A DNA stretch of 64,000 nucleotides from Symsagittifera roscoffensis (taxonomy: Eukaryota > Xenacoelomorpha > Acoela > Convolutidae). The stretch's first letter is position 1. Each line of letters begins with the position of its first letter. Both the position numbers and the translations under genes were made by a program. The DNA lies in contig NC_087062.1 of the NCBI RefSeq assembly GCF_963678635.1, forward strand, positions 86,527,845 through 86,591,844. Direction: 5' to 3'. Below, one piece after another: positions 1-12,300 of this stretch. A model generated the notes under the pieces. The model made no database searches, was not told where the DNA came from, and worked only from the letters and a program-made list of their open reading frames with translations.

Positions 1-677
1 CTCAACCCAAGCAAACTACAAGGCGAAGGTCCTTACGAATGCCCTGTATATCGATAATTGCAAGAAAAAAATTTAAAAAAAAAACAAAAAAAAACAGCAC
101 TGCACCACTTCACCTCGAGCCCTCTCCCAATTATTGTGAATAGTGAGCCGTGATATATTTTTCAATTAAACTTAGGATAAATTAGGGTAAAATTTACCGT
201 AATTTTTTGTATTTCAATAATTTTCCTTAATTTTTTTATACGCAGCCGACACAACCCATGTTTCTTAGATAACTCAAAAGATGAACTTTTGAGCTAGCGT
301 TTTTTTTGAAGCTGAGGGAAATAAGCAAGTTAAAAAAAAGTTCATTGGTTTGATATACATATTACCGTTGTTTGTTAAACTGTAGTCCTGACCTCGATTT
401 AAGCCCTGGTATGCACCCCCCCCCCCCCACCAAAAAGTTGCGCTGCAGGAACAAATCTGCGTTTTGATTTTTTAAAATATGAAATTGGTTCTGAAACCCT
501 TTTTATGTCGCACGGACACATCTAATGTTAGTTTAATTGGCCTTGATGGCCCCCAAAGATTGCTTGCTGAAAAAAATGAAAGATTACCAAAAAAATACCA
601 CTTTTGAAAGTTTTTTCAGCCAGAATTGAGAGTCAGCGCGAGTGTGTGCGACGTATGCGTGTGAAGTTAGCTTAGGT
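1..677. other. Gene-free flank
   Basis: No credible coding frame on either strand. AT-rich sequence with homopolymer runs and a 13-base poly-C tract at 416-428. Confidence 0.6.
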
Positions 678-922
678 TTCGTGTAACTTCTTAGTCCAAA
701 ACCGATCCTTATCTTACTCTTAACTTTCCTAGTTTCAATAAATCTAGTGTATACTGGTATTCTTTCGAGGTTAGGGGAGAGAAGGAGGCAACTGATTTCT
801 AAGTTAAACTACGAGTTTCAGCTTTACAAGTTATCATAAGTTTTAGTAATGGATCATGATTGTTTAGTTCTAAATATTGTACAGTGATGAATATTAAAGG
901 ATATAACAAATAATTGTTTTTA
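678..922 (-). repeat. Decayed LTR fragment of the large retroelement family
   Basis: The stretch from TTTCGTGTAACTTCTTAG through TAGTGTATACTGGTAT to the ATGGATCATGATTG block follows the same order as the 410-bp LTRs at 35263 and 53766 and the old LTR at 7286. About the first third of the LTR is missing and no internal retroelement sequence follows, so it is a truncated solo LTR or an insertion scrap. It is the most diverged of the LTR copies seen here. Boundaries are approximate. Confidence 0.75.
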
Positions 923-2399
923 GGGGGCGCTTTGTAACACGTTTTTTTGTATGAAACGACAGTAAGTAGCAAGACAAACTGACAATCATACGGAAATAGG
1001 TTTTTACATTATTATTATGATAAGCTTCCTGCTCAAAACCAAAGGATAAAAAATAGAATTATTTTATCTACCTATGTGAATTAAATAGTCATTCATCGGA
1101 AAAAAAAACATTTCAGAAAGTTCAAATTTTTTTTTCAAATTGTTTGCTGAAGTTTTTTGATTGTGAGGAACTTTTCTATTACCAAAATGGCGCCACAAAT
1201 TTTCATAAAATAGTTTTACTCGAAAAAAAAAGTTTCACGGCTTAAAGTAAGCATAGTTAGGCTATTGTAAGCCTGTTCGCTTGCTTTACTCACTCGAAAT
1301 TATACGCAAAATCAAAAAATGGAAACCGGTTACTCTCGACACATGAAAAAGTTCTGCAATTTTTTAATGTCGTTCGAATCACAACTGAAAAGGGTTTTAA
1401 TATGATATAAAACTCAATTGACTCCCAAGTTCGGAATAAAAACTGTAATCATGCGTATGCAGCATAAGAAAGAAACACGAACAAATTTGGGTTTCTCCAC
1501 ATCGAAAGTAACATATCATAAGCGCTTCAACAAACAAACTGATTTCTTACCAACGAATCAGAAGTTTTGTTAGAAAACTCAACTAAGACAAAATGAACTT
1601 GCACGTCGTGTATGAAAAATCTCGCTCAGCTATCAAGAATATCGACTGCATTGGTTTCCGAAGTCAATTGCGCTACATTACAAGAGCATAAAAAACGGGC
1701 AAACGAATGTTACTTGATATCAAAATCAGTTGGTCACAGGAATACATAGAACTAAACACGAACCAGAAGGTCACTTAGAAGACACTGAATAAAGAATAAA
1801 AACGCTAGGAACATACCAGGAAAAATACCAGGTTAAAATATTAAAAACAGTAAAAGTTCCTCACGAGTTGAAACAGTTTTAATTTCTTTCTTAATTATGT
1901 TTTATTTTGTATGAATAAAAGTAACTGTAAAACAAAAACTTTTTTTTATTTTTAGTTGATACCAATTTGTTGGAAAAAGGTTTTTTGTTGTTGAAAAAAA
2001 TTCTAATTAAGTTAAAAATATCACTTTAAATGAAAACTCCAGAACAAGTAAACGATCTCCATCAAATCAAAATACGAAGGATATCGTTCACTTGGTATAC
2101 GGAGATTAACGATCGCTAAATACCGAGGATATTGTTCAAAATACGGAGGATATCACATTTGAGCATAGTACTCGCAAGCTTTACCGCTTGAAATTTTCAT
2201 CTAATGTTATAAGGAAGATTTTTCACTTGGTCAATTTAGGGAGAACATTTTCACATACACCAAAACTTCTCATTGTAATCATTATGATGTGAAAAAACTC
2301 ACCAGTGTTTTTTTTTTAATCTAACTGACTGAAACGCACATTTTTTCGACAAAAAGGATGGTAAAACAATCAGATTTTGACAAAAACCAATTATCATTC
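923..2399. other. Intergenic, no gene seen
   Basis: No supported gene. At 2075-2160 a short motif of the form ATACGRAGGATATCGTTCA occurs about three times with changes, a weak minisatellite. Confidence 0.5.
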
Positions 2400-3350
2400 T
2401 TAAATTAAACTGCAAATCCATGGTTGTTCTGCGCAGATGATGTTAGTTTTGAACCAAGCAAACTTCAGACGTTGGAACACATCGCGCCATTGGAAAACGT
2501 AGACGAGTGGGATTCCTGGAACTGCTACCATTACTGGTACATTAGGAACTGTGCCTTTCACTCTGATTTCGCCTTTTCCAAAAGAGAGTCTTGTTATTAC
2601 ATTTCCACACAATGTGCTGTCAAAAACTGCCTAAACAAATAGTCTATCTCAATTTAAGGGCTGGATCATTTTTTAACTATAATGAAATTTGCTACAGTTT
2701 TATAAGCTTAGGACAATGATTATTTAAAAAATTTTATGAACACCAAACATCAATCAAAATAATTTACTCGCAAAATATAAATGAAATAGTTTATAAGTTT
2801 TTATCAAACTAAAAAAAAATTGAAAAATAATACTCAGATTATCTACAGTTTTGTATGAAAACTTAAATGGGATGAAAAAACAGATACGAATTGAGAAAAA
2901 AAAGTTGAACCACTGGAAAATCATGCTGCTTGATTTTGAGCGGAACTAGAATATGATGAAACTATCCGTTATGTACGCTTAAACAGTTGATCGATTCCTT
3001 GAAAAACTTTCAGCAACTTTGACCCACAAGAATTTTTTTCTAAAGAAGGTAAAGAAACACATAAGTTCCACTTGCGTCAATGCTCAAAATTAGTTGCTCA
3101 AAAAGTCGAAATCGGGCATCGTTCGACTCAAAAATCAAAAACGGACATCGTTCGACTCAAAAATCGAAAACGGACATCGTTCCACTCAAAAAGGTTGGGT
3201 TGAATTTTGATTCATAATTGACAACCTGTAGAGTTATAAGGTTTTTTTTAGAGTTCCTGAAGTCTGTTAGACGTCCAAAGTATTGAACCGCGGTAAGGTT
3301 GTTCAACAGCCCCCATCGGCGATACATTTCCTGCTGGTATTCACAGCAAC
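2400..3350 (-). CDS. Small cysteine-containing secreted-type protein, paralog 1 (exons A and B; 5' exon not found)
   Basis: Two exons read on the minus strand. Exon A is 3226-3350 (125 nt): acceptor TTTGCAG just before it, donor GTTGTC just after. It opens with the last two bases of a Gly codon followed by two Cys codons (GCCEYQQE). Exon B is 2400-2630: acceptor TTGTTTAG, phase 0, ending in a stop after a conserved tail (WFKTN..C.EQPWIC). Together they give about 118 residues. The same two exons, with the same 125-nt exon A, the same phases and the same motifs, recur at 58960-62781, so this is a real gene family and not chance ORFs. The missing 5' exon should supply a start and signal peptide, since exon A needs one carried-in G; the orphan exon at 23032-23095 has that form. 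The intron is 595 nt and carries a 29-bp tandem repeat. I do not recognise the fold. Paired cysteines suggest an extracellular protein. Confidence 0.7.
3106..3192. repeat. Tandem repeat, 29 bp x 3
   Basis: Three consecutive units built on ACGGACATCGTTCGACTC, period 29, with a few substitutions. It lies inside the intron just beyond the exon A donor of the flanking gene. Confidence 0.85.
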
Positions 3351-3570
3351 CTGCAAAGTTCAAAAGTGTTAATAATGTAACAAACCTTCCAAACTATAGA
3401 ATACGATGACCATAATAATTCAGCAATGCAGGACTCAAAGCTACGTGTTTGAATCTTAGTATGAGCTCCTCAAGATTGATTGGTTTGATTAACAAGAGAC
3501 CGCAAAGTCTTGACCAAAAACTGGTTCGAGAACAGAAACATTTCACCATTTAAAATTGACGGCTGTTATA

Positions 3571-4282
3571 CAGTGCTGATTTAAATTAACTGGACAAACA
3601 ATCAATATCGGAAATTTCAAACGCGTTTTTCTCAAATTGGGTTGAGATTAGTCAAAAAGTGAAGCGAACAGAAGTTGCTTAAAATTTCGCCAGATTTGAT
3701 ATGCATTTTTTCTAAAAACTCGCAACCAAAAGTTTACCTCAAAAATGGGTCAATTGGTTTTTTTAGTTACTCAAGAGTTTCGCTGAAGATACTTCAAGAA
3801 AAAATTATATCAAAAAGCCTTTTACACACCTCAACAAAGTTCTAGAAGAATAAAATTTGCAGAAATTTGTGTAAATTGTTCAAAATTCATTTTTAACCAA
3901 AGATTTTGATTTTTATATAATTAAAATTACCTTTTTGGCAATCAACCAAAAATATAACTTCTCTTATACAGCGTTTTTAGAAATTTTACACTTCTAGAAC
4001 TCTTTTGAGCTGTATAAGAGGCTATTTGTATATATAATTTATTCTTGAATTAACTCGATTATTCAGTGTAATTCTTGATTAACTAAAAAAACCAAAATGA
4101 CCCATTTTTGAGGTAAACTTTTGGAAGCGAACTTTAAGAACAAAGGTGCATCATATTGAACTTGGTAAAAATTTAAGCATTTTTGTTCTTTTTAAATTTT
4201 GTATTCTCAATTCAATTTGAGAAAAACGCGTTTGGAGCTTCAAATTTTGTTGATTTTGTCCGGATAAGTTGAATCAGCATTG
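3571..4282. mobile_element. Palindromic MITE, Tc1/mariner-like ends
   Basis: The ends are CAGTGCTGATT (left) and its near reverse complement AATCAGCATTG (right), each flanked by TA (3569-3570 and 4283-4284), the target of Tc1/mariner transposases. The arms stay complementary for more than 200 bp each, including AAGTTTACCTCAAAAATGGG at the left and its inverse near 4100, so the whole 712 bp is close to one long inverted repeat. There is no transposase frame, so it is non-autonomous. The arm core TTTTTCTCAAATTGGGTTGA is shared with the foldback elements at 17890 and 20183. Confidence 0.8.
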
Positions 4283-4347
4283 TACTACTTTTCGAAATTA
4301 AATTGTTACCAAACAAATTATACAGCCTAAAGCAGTTCCGATGTAAC

Positions 4348-4391
4348 CAGAGGTGGATATACTAGGACTTCTTCAAGGAGGGGCGGCTTTT
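4348..4391 (+). repeat. hAT-type terminal fragment
   Basis: CAGAGGTGGATATACTAGG followed by GAGGGGCGGC resembles the ends of the complete hAT-like MITE at 57744-58085. No matching right end was found nearby, so only one terminus is supported. Confidence 0.4.
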
Positions 4392-6089
4392 TTTAAGTCG
4401 ACCAAATTGTTATTCTGAGACCTCCCATTTCTTTTTAAAAACCACGCAGCAATTTTTTGAGAAAGCAAGCTAAAATGATCCCAGTTTTTTTGGCGTCACC
4501 CAAGACCCCCTCGAATCACGTAACCCCCCCCCCCCCCTCAAAGTTAGTTGAAGCCCATGATGAAGCCTTAGAGTTTGTAACTCAAAGTGTTCTAATAAAA
4601 ACCGGGTTTTCTACCTGGTGGCTAGAAATATCGATGAAATATAGTTGCAAAGTCGAAGATTAGGGTTGAAGGCTTGAGCAAAAAAAATCGCAATTGGAAG
4701 TCCATAATTTTTCCTTGAATGTGAGTACCAAGTTTTTTTTAAAAAAACAATGAATACCAGTTTTGAAGTAAAGTCATGGGACATAGAACACAAAAGCTTT
4801 TCCAGTTCAAAAAGCAAATGAACGAATTTTTTTGCACCTTTTTGTCGTTTTAACTGGAATTTATGAAGTTATAGGGTTGAAATGGTGACCCATGCTAGAT
4901 GAATTTTTTTTTGAAAGAAACATCAAATATCGAAGTTCGAGAAAACTCATTATGAAGGCGTAAAAGAGCCAGTATATCAAAACTAGTTTCAGGGGTGTTC
5001 TTGCCGAGAAACATCTTCACAACAAAAACAAAAACCATTTGCTTTTATTGGCCCAAAGAGGTTCTTTGGGAAGCCGATATACATTATTTACTCTTTATCC
5101 CACGGAAAAACGACAAAAAATTACTTGGCCCGGCGTAAAAGAACAAAAACAATTGCGAAGCTGGAGATCAGAAACATTCAAATTTTTTTAACTCCAAGGC
5201 AACCAGTTGCAAGAAAATTCAAAAATTTTGAATAAACTTATAAAAATCTTTTTATCCATACACTAATGTAAAACTTCCTTGTTTTTTGTCCTGAAAAAAT
5301 AGTTCGAAATGAAGTTTTGCTAAGTATCTGCTGGATACAAGTAAAAAATTTACATGTTTAAATTATAAATTATCAAAATTAGCAAAAACTTGGGTAGAAA
5401 AATTTGAACTTACAGATTTTTTTAAGAATAATAAAATAAATTTCGAACAAACGCTTTCACGTAAGAGTTCGTTTTCTTACAAGGTTCTCATCAGAACCGG
5501 TTGGTATGGTTTTTCAAGAAATCTTGCATGACTCTTAAATGTTCTAGAATCCATTAAAACCGCGTGATTAAAACCGGTGTTCAAATTTTTCACAGCAGTA
5601 TAATGAAAGAAGCAAACATCTAAATTGTGGCAAAAGTTTTAGAGCAGTTGCTTATATATTGAATCTGAAATTTTGATTAATCATGTTTTACCCAAGGCGT
5701 ACAAAAACATTAAATACAAATTAAATAAGCTGTTCCAGCGCGAAAAACCATTAAGTTCTGTGTATCCAGGACTACGTTTTGCGCATAGAGAACTGAACTT
5801 GGCATGCAAAAAAAAACTTTTGGAAATAGTTTGTGCAAGTACAAAACTTGTTTGGCGCTAGGAAAATACAAAAAAAAATTGTAGGGAAAATTAAAAACTA
5901 CCTTATAAAATTTTTGATGACACCCTAGTCTAATAATTTTTAATTACGACAAATGTTTGAATAGTTGTTTTGCCAAAATGGTTTTTTTTTTAATTATACT
6001 AACTTTAATGTCAAGCAAAAAGAAAAAATCTTTCAAAATTTGAATACACCTTCTAGCAAAAATTTACGAAACTGATTTGGTTAGCTTTT
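4392..6089. other. Intergenic, no gene supported
   Basis: Contains a 14-base poly-C run (4524-4537) and short frames, including a 62-codon frame at 5673-5861 on the plus strand that matches nothing else in the window. No splice or domain evidence supports a gene. Confidence 0.45.
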
Positions 6090-6152
6090 TTCATAGACTT
6101 GGTTTATGGAATTTCATGATTAAAGTTTTCGGTCAATAGAGGTCAACCCGGG
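6090..6152. repeat. End fragment of the CCCGGG-terminated family
   Basis: GGAATTTCATGATTAAAG and then GGTCAACCCGGG match the right end of the elements at 27755-28695 and 29334-29548. Only about 60 bp remain. Confidence 0.55.
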
Positions 6153-6185
6153 AAAAATATAATTTAGAAAGTCGGATGATAACAG

Positions 6186-6563
6186 TCAAAAAGATTTATC
6201 TAGGAGGTAAAGGACCATATCTAGCGTACGTTCTCGTCGGTTTTCATCAGTTAACCGTTGTTGTACCCAAAAGTTTTCGATTATCAGCAACTTCTTTGGT
6301 TTTAATTTCATGTCTGTGTATTGTTGCCCCACAATCAAATATACAATGGTGGACTTCCAATGCACCGACCTTCCGATTTTGTGGCGGATGATAATCCCTT
6401 TCACTACAAGTCTTCTTTTAAAATGATACAGGTAGCACGCTAATTGAAATATACAAAATATAATTGTTTTAATCGAATACTTGCCATAACTCCAGTCGCT
6501 TTCGTAAAACGAAAACCAGTTCAGTCTTCTGAAGCTGCTTCGAGCCATGTTGAGGAGCTTCAA
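6186..6563 (-). CDS. Unassigned open frame, 125 codons
   Basis: An uninterrupted minus-strand frame from 6563 (TTG in the longest reading; first ATG about five codons inside, at GAGCCAT on the plus strand, giving a start MARSSFRR) to a TGA at 6186. That is long for this AT-rich DNA, and the C-terminal half is rich in charged residues (ENFWVQQRLTDENRRERT), as expected of real protein. No domain, membrane segment or paralog in the window was recognised. It could be a host exon, a transposase relic or chance. Confidence 0.22.
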   Translation of the reverse strand: MKLLNMARSSFRRLNWFSFYESDWSYGKYSIKTIIFCIFQLACYLYHFKRRLVVKGIIIRHKIGRSVHWKSTIVYLIVGQQYTDMKLKPKKLLIIENFWVQQRLTDENRRERTLDMVLYLLDKSF

Positions 6564-7281
6564 CTCCTGATGTTCACCATTGAGTGACGAGGAGTACGCC
6601 GGAGTTGCATTATTATATTTTTGCCAATATTTGGAGAGGCAAAAGACAGAGCTGAAACAAAGTTAAATAATGTTTTTGTTCTCATCTTCTTCATTTTTCA
6701 TCGTAGGTGCTGCTTGAATTTTTGATCAGTTGTAAATTGTAAATTGGGATCGGTTGAGCAATCTCCACAACCCCCCCCCCCCCCCGTAATGACCAGTTGA
6801 GCTATTGAGCTATCTCCTACAAGTCAAAAACAATAAAAGCTACAAAAATGTTACCAAACACAAGTAGATGTTTGATGTGATCGTAGCACGCAAATTTCTT
6901 ATGTATAGAGAAAAATTTTGAAAAACAAAAAAATGAAAATTTATTTAAGAAAAGTTTTTTTGTAAGTTTTTGTTTGGGCGACCATTGCCTCATCAAGGAA
7001 AGCAAAAAAAAAAACAGGATTGATGCTCTCGCCTTGTATCTGAGTAGCAAAACCGGTTCTCCGCAGCACCTTAATATTGTGCGCAAGATCATTTTTTCCT
7101 TTCAGGAGAGAAACAAGTAGCTTTATGTTCCTCAGTTTTCAAGTTCTGTTGATTCTTTTTACACTCTTGCAATTCTGAGCTTTGATGTTGTAAGTTGAAT
7201 GAGTTCGTTGGAGAATCTATTTGTGATTTCATAGCATTCAAACTATTTTCAAGTGGTTATAAACCTTTCTCAAGATCCTAT
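6564..7281. other. Spacer before the old retroelement
   Basis: No gene supported. It contains a 15-base poly-C run at 6771-6785. Confidence 0.45.
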
Positions 7282-7285
7282 TGAG

Positions 7286-7678
7286 CTATTGAATTTATGT
7301 CCTGGGTGGCTCACTCAATGAGTAATTTCAAATAAGATACACCATCTGTTCGTCACGCTTTCTTTTTCTCGGCTGGATAGATTCGTGCAACTTCTTAGTC
7401 TAATATCAATCTTGATCATACTCTTATATCTCCTAGTCTCAATAGATCTAGTGTATACTGGTATTTGCGAAGCTAGATATCAAGAACTGTTCTGAGGAAG
7501 AGCAACTGTTTGTTAAGTTAGATATATTCAGTTCTGGCTGAAACTATAAATATTTTCAGCCTTACAAATTATTGTAAGTGTTAATTATGTATCACGATTG
7601 GTTAGTTGTAAATTTTTTAGAGATAGTTTATCAAGAATTTAATAGGATGCAAAAAATACTTGTTTTAAACTGGTTTCA
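7286..7678 (-). repeat. 3' LTR of the old element
   Basis: Aligns over most of its length with the 410-bp LTRs: GATTCGTGCAACTTCTTAG, TCAATAGATCTAGTGTATAC and the inner boundary TTTCACCCATCC, which matches TTCCACCCATCC in the intact copy. The left boundary is uncertain by about 8 bp. The stem GGCTGAAA...TTTTCAGCC at 7538-7565 corresponds to a conserved LTR hairpin. Confidence 0.82.
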
Positions 7679-8329
7679 CCCATCCGCATTTTAGAGAGTT
7701 CTTAAGTCTTAAGTTTGTTGCTGTAAAGGATAAGTGGAGAAGTTTTTTGATTTTCTGGAGCAGGTTCTTTTAAAACATTGCTAGAAGAATAACAGTGCGA
7801 TGGTTCGGGTGGTATGTTCACATTCTTGCATGACGTTGCACGGTTGACGGTAGTTGACAGCTGCCAGATCGGTCTTGGAAGCCACTGGTATTCATTCCTC
7901 GGTATGCATACATGGGTTTTTCTATCACAACCCCTGTTTATTTCTGAATAGACTAGATTGGGCTGACTGTTTTCTACAGTCAGTCCGACCTTTTAAAAAG
8001 CTCTTTGTTAATATCCCAATGCCAAAATTTTTCTGAAAGTGCCGCACGAGGGTGACACACATTGCATATTATGCCCTGTGCTAAATGATTTCATTTACAG
8101 TGCACTATGCCCGAAAGATGGTTTGGACTCGTAAGGTGGGTGATTAGGCAACTTGTCACCATTTTGAGAGTCAAACCCTGGTTATCAGATCCCCTCAGTA
8201 AAGGTCTGGAAGACTATACTCTGGTACAATTGATTGCTTTGTACTAGGCTGAAAACATTTGTCTTACAGGGCCGTAATTATGGAGGATGCCGTGTAGGAT
8301 AGTGTAGATTTAAGAGCAGTTGTAGGTTG

Positions 8330-8585
8330 AGAAAGTGGTTGAAAAAAATTAGTGAGACTGGGTTCGGAGTCTAGGAATTCATCGGGTGTTTCGACTTCTG
8401 AGTTATTAAAATAGAAATTGTACTAAAAACGGTTTGATTTGAGCCACCCGAGCCCATGCGTGGTTAGTTAGAAGAATAACTGGGTAGAGAGAAAAGAAGT
8501 GAGGTCTGAGTTTATAATGAATGAATTGTGGCTTTGTAGATTTGATGTATAGGAAAGGGAACGGTTGAGGGGTCCAGTTTGGCGG
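8330..8585 (-). pseudogene. Remnant of the N-terminus of the 599-aa ORF
   Basis: AATTCATCGGGTGTTTCGAC and neighbouring sequence match the Pro/Ser-rich start of the intact 599-aa ORF (38818-39087). The start codon is altered: the plus-strand CTCATC of the intact copy is CTCCTT here. The rest of the gene is deleted between here and the LTR. Confidence 0.6.
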
Positions 8586-11165
8586 CTCCTTGTGGGCTAA
8601 AAAATTTATTGTTTTGAGAACAAAATTATAAGGTGTGCGGTTGTTTTACAATCTGTTCGTATGTATTGTCGATAGTGGGTTGTTGAAGTGCTATATGAGA
8701 AATAGGGCTACGTTGTATGTTACTATTATGTAACATTCGTTCGATGGTCAAATGTATATTTCAATAGCTTTGTGGGATTAGTGATGGAGAGTGATTGTTT
8801 TGTAAACTGTGTAACTATGTCGGTGCTGTAGGTGCAGTAATTGTCTCTTATCTTGTGGAGTATCGTATGTGTTTGGTTTTGCAGATAATTTTTGCGTGTA
8901 TTCGCTAATTTGAACGTCATGAAGAATTTTGTTAATGGAAGTGGAAAATTATCCAAAAAATCCTGCGAATAAAATTCGTGCTGCGCTAGCTTGTCTACTG
9001 ACATATGCGTGTATTGCGCATGTATTATTGGTTCCTTTTAGTAGTGAGAAGAGAAATCCTTTAAAATTAAACATTGCCTGTTATATAGTCAATCTTTCTA
9101 AGATATAGTAGTGCCAACCTATAAAGGATAGGATTTCGTTTTTGATTTGCAAGAAACTAAAAAAAAACTGATTCGTGAAATATCTTGTGGGCGATATTTT
9201 TCTCCATTGAGTTATACATAATTTTTATTGTCCTTAAATTACCCACTGTAGTCTTGCTGGTTGATGTCTGTAAAACTTGTCGAGTTTCAGCTAGAGCTGA
9301 ATTTTCAGCTAGAGAGTAATTTGCGGAGCTGTTTCAGCTAGTTTGCGGAGGTTTCAATCAATTGATTCTCTTTGGATTGTATCCATTTCAGTGAGAAAAT
9401 CTTAAATTGTTGTGTTCGAATGTGACCGTTTATATCTGATTTGGAGTTTATGTCTATAGATGATAGGTCTCTATTTGGGTTGCGAGCGATTACGCGTATG
9501 CTTTTAGGTGAGAACTTCATTACAGGTGGCATTAATGTAGAGTTTGGAGTGAGAAGATAATATTTATCTTCGTATGGTTTCAGCTTTACTACATTATGCC
9601 TGTTTTCAGATCCATAGAGTACAGCTGTATCCCGAAAATTTGTCTTCAAAAAACAAAGTGGTGAGACTTTTTTTTTCAGTGCAAGTGCAGTCCCGAAAAA
9701 TGTTTCCTTCATACTCAATGAAGTTGGAGCGGTTGCCTGCTAAGAGGTATCCGGCATAAGGTGTTTTGAGTTTTGCTGAAGCAAAATGTTGTATGATTTG
9801 TAATCGTTCTAGTTCACATAAATGATGTAGTGCTTCTAATTCTGAAAACGACATTTGTTGAAAAACTCTGCTAATTGTGTAATTTAGTTTCACATCGAGA
9901 AAAATGTCATACTGAATTGCGCCAAAATATGTGTTATTCATTAGTGATAGTTCTTTTAACCTGGTACCATCCTGGTTTTCTGGAAGATTATTTACTTCAA
10001 CGTAAGTCTTTTTGTCATCACTATTTCGATTCGGTTCGGCCGTATCAAGGATTAATTTACCTATTTTCATGTCGAAACCTTGTTCGTATTCGACAAGGTT
10101 TTCTGAATCTTGGGATCGAAAAAGTGGTTTTTTGAGTATTTGCATGCTTGCTCAGTTTCAGGTTAGAACTGACAACATAAAAAATTTTTTTCTATACCGT
10201 GCATATTTTTATTTTGATTTTGGGATTGATTAGGGATGACGTTGTTCAGCCAAAATTCATTTTATCAAAGGGTATAGATCTGTTTTTGTTAAACTTTGTC
10301 AATCTTGCGTGAAAATTAGTGACTTGAAATGTGGCACATTTGTCTTCGGGGAACTAAATAATGGCTGCTTGTAATTGTGGGGTCGCAATATCCTCGATTA
10401 TTTTTAAAAGGTAAGCGAATTTCTTCATTAAGTATCATCTTATAAATATCGTATTAGTTTTCCAGTTGTAATCGAAACACATTAAACGTTGTATCTTGAT
10501 TTTTGGTGTCTGTTTATAGTTTAATGAGTTATTTATTCCATGTGAGGTATCGAGTTTTTATCACAAATGTCATAAGTTAAACGTCCATGATGTGCACCAT
10601 AATAAGGGAATCTGTCGTCTAGTTGGATTTTGCCTTGGTGGTGTTCAAGTTGTGCTTGATGTCCAGAGTATGGAAAGACTTGAAAACCTAATAGTTCAGC
10701 ATTTTTGTCTTCATTTGTACTATTTTTAAATGTTTGAGTTCGTTTTTACAATCTTGTAGGTCAAGTATAGTATTCTATGTTACTTTGTTGAAAGTATTCG
10801 TTATCGCGTCTATTCTAGTTTGCATTTAATACTTGTGAACAGTGTACTTTCGTCCCAGAGAATTTTACTCTAAAACTATAACTTGTTAGAGTTGTAGCTA
10901 GGACTCCGGAGTAAAGTGTGGCGACTACAATTGCTAGTTCATTTTTTTGTGTTTCAGATTCACATTGTGTGACTTAAGTATTTGCATATTTGTGTAATGT
11001 TTTTTGGTGGTGATCTTCACAATCATAATATGAACAAGGAGGTCTTGTAGTCCTGTTTGGGGAGAAGAGTTTTTATGATTTTTGGGTTCATTTTTTACTA
11101 AAAGAGAAAGGAATATGATTGAGAAAATAGTTTAAAGATAAATCTGTACTAGAGTCCTGAAAAAG
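8586..11165 (-). pseudogene. Envelope-like gene remnant
   Basis: Broken frames at 9338-9718 and 9606-10145 are clearly homologous to the intact env (shared strings include LSLMN.TYFG, LCELER.QI and GNRSNF.EYEGNI). The cytoplasmic and membrane-region coding sequence is recognisable at 8726-9100. Frameshifts and stops prevent expression. Divergence from the intact copy is large, so this is an old insertion. Confidence 0.85.
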
Positions 11166-11167
11166 GG

Positions 11168-12300
11168 TTATGAAAAGTTATATGGCCTTTGTACATCTGT
11201 CGTATTTATATCTGAGTTCTGTTTTGGAGGGGGTACGGATTGAGTGGTGATATCTAATGGTGAAAATGGTAATGGGTGATGTAATTTTAGCTCGTTTAAA
11301 TTCACTGTTATTTCAGACTTGAGAGTTATGTTTTGCTGTGAAAGTATCAGAATATTATGTTCCTGATTGTCTTTGTGAATATTGTGTCTATATTGTAGAC
11401 TGTTTAGTGCCCAATTATGGAATCGACTACCGTCGAAGTGTTGGCTGAAAAGTGGAAGGGATGCTACAAAGGAGTTCCAGTCTAAGCGTAAAAATCTACT
11501 TATTCCTTGTAGTTCACGATATCTGTGGCGTAATTGACTTGGAAAGTTTGCAGAGAATATTGTTGATGCTGTTTGACCTGTTGATGAAAGGGATAGTGTT
11601 TGTGTTTCTGGTAATGACAAGGAGGTATCCGCAGAAACTTCTATTGGGTCATTAACAAGAAGGGATTTGCCTTGAGCAAGTCTTTGGGTCATCCCATGTA
11701 TAAGTCTTTGTGATGAAGTGGGAGGATTGCAGGGATTTTCACGAATTTGTTCAGAAGTAGTTATTGAACCTAAATAATCTGATGGAAGATTTGGTGTATT
11801 TTGTTGAGAAGTGAATTAGAGTGGTTGGCGGAGAATACTTTGTTTCGTACTATGGTAAAGATCTAGAAGGGTTGATGATGGTGGTGAGGGGTTTTTAATT
11901 TGAACTCTTGGTGCTGTCAGATTTCCATTGCGTCGCGGATGAATAAGTTGTCTGTCAATTTTTAAGAATTTGGTTTTGGCTTAAATGTCTTGTTCTGTCA
12001 AGTTCTTGTTGTATTGAGGGGTGAACATTATTTGTTGGTGGGTAACATGTTTCGCTTAGAATGCAAAACGATGTGCTGGTGTTCATGGTTCTGATAATGA
12101 TGCGTGTCATTCTTCAAAGCTGTAGGGGTTTTCTACATATGAATTACAGGTAGATGATTGGGTTGACTCGTTTGACTAAATGTAGGCGATGTTTAGGTGT
12201 CTTGGGGTGGGTTGGTAGGGAGGAATCTTTAATAGCGTTTGGATCAGCAATTTTGAAATATTCTGGTGTTGGTTTTTTTGTATTAATGAAGTTTGTGTTT
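11168..12300 (-). pseudogene. ORF X remnant
   Basis: The 174-codon frame at 11168-11692 aligns with the C-terminal half of ORF X (41687-42823), including HNWALN.LQYR..IH. Further upstream, 11900-12290 aligns with the N-terminal half. At the place where the intact element has an in-frame UGA, this copy has an arginine codon (plus-strand GCG at about 11940). As in the intact copy, no AUG precedes the frame. Confidence 0.78.

Noticed and set aside
6176-6391. Plus-strand 71-codon frame
   Set aside because: Antisense shadow of the longer minus-strand frame at 6186-6563.
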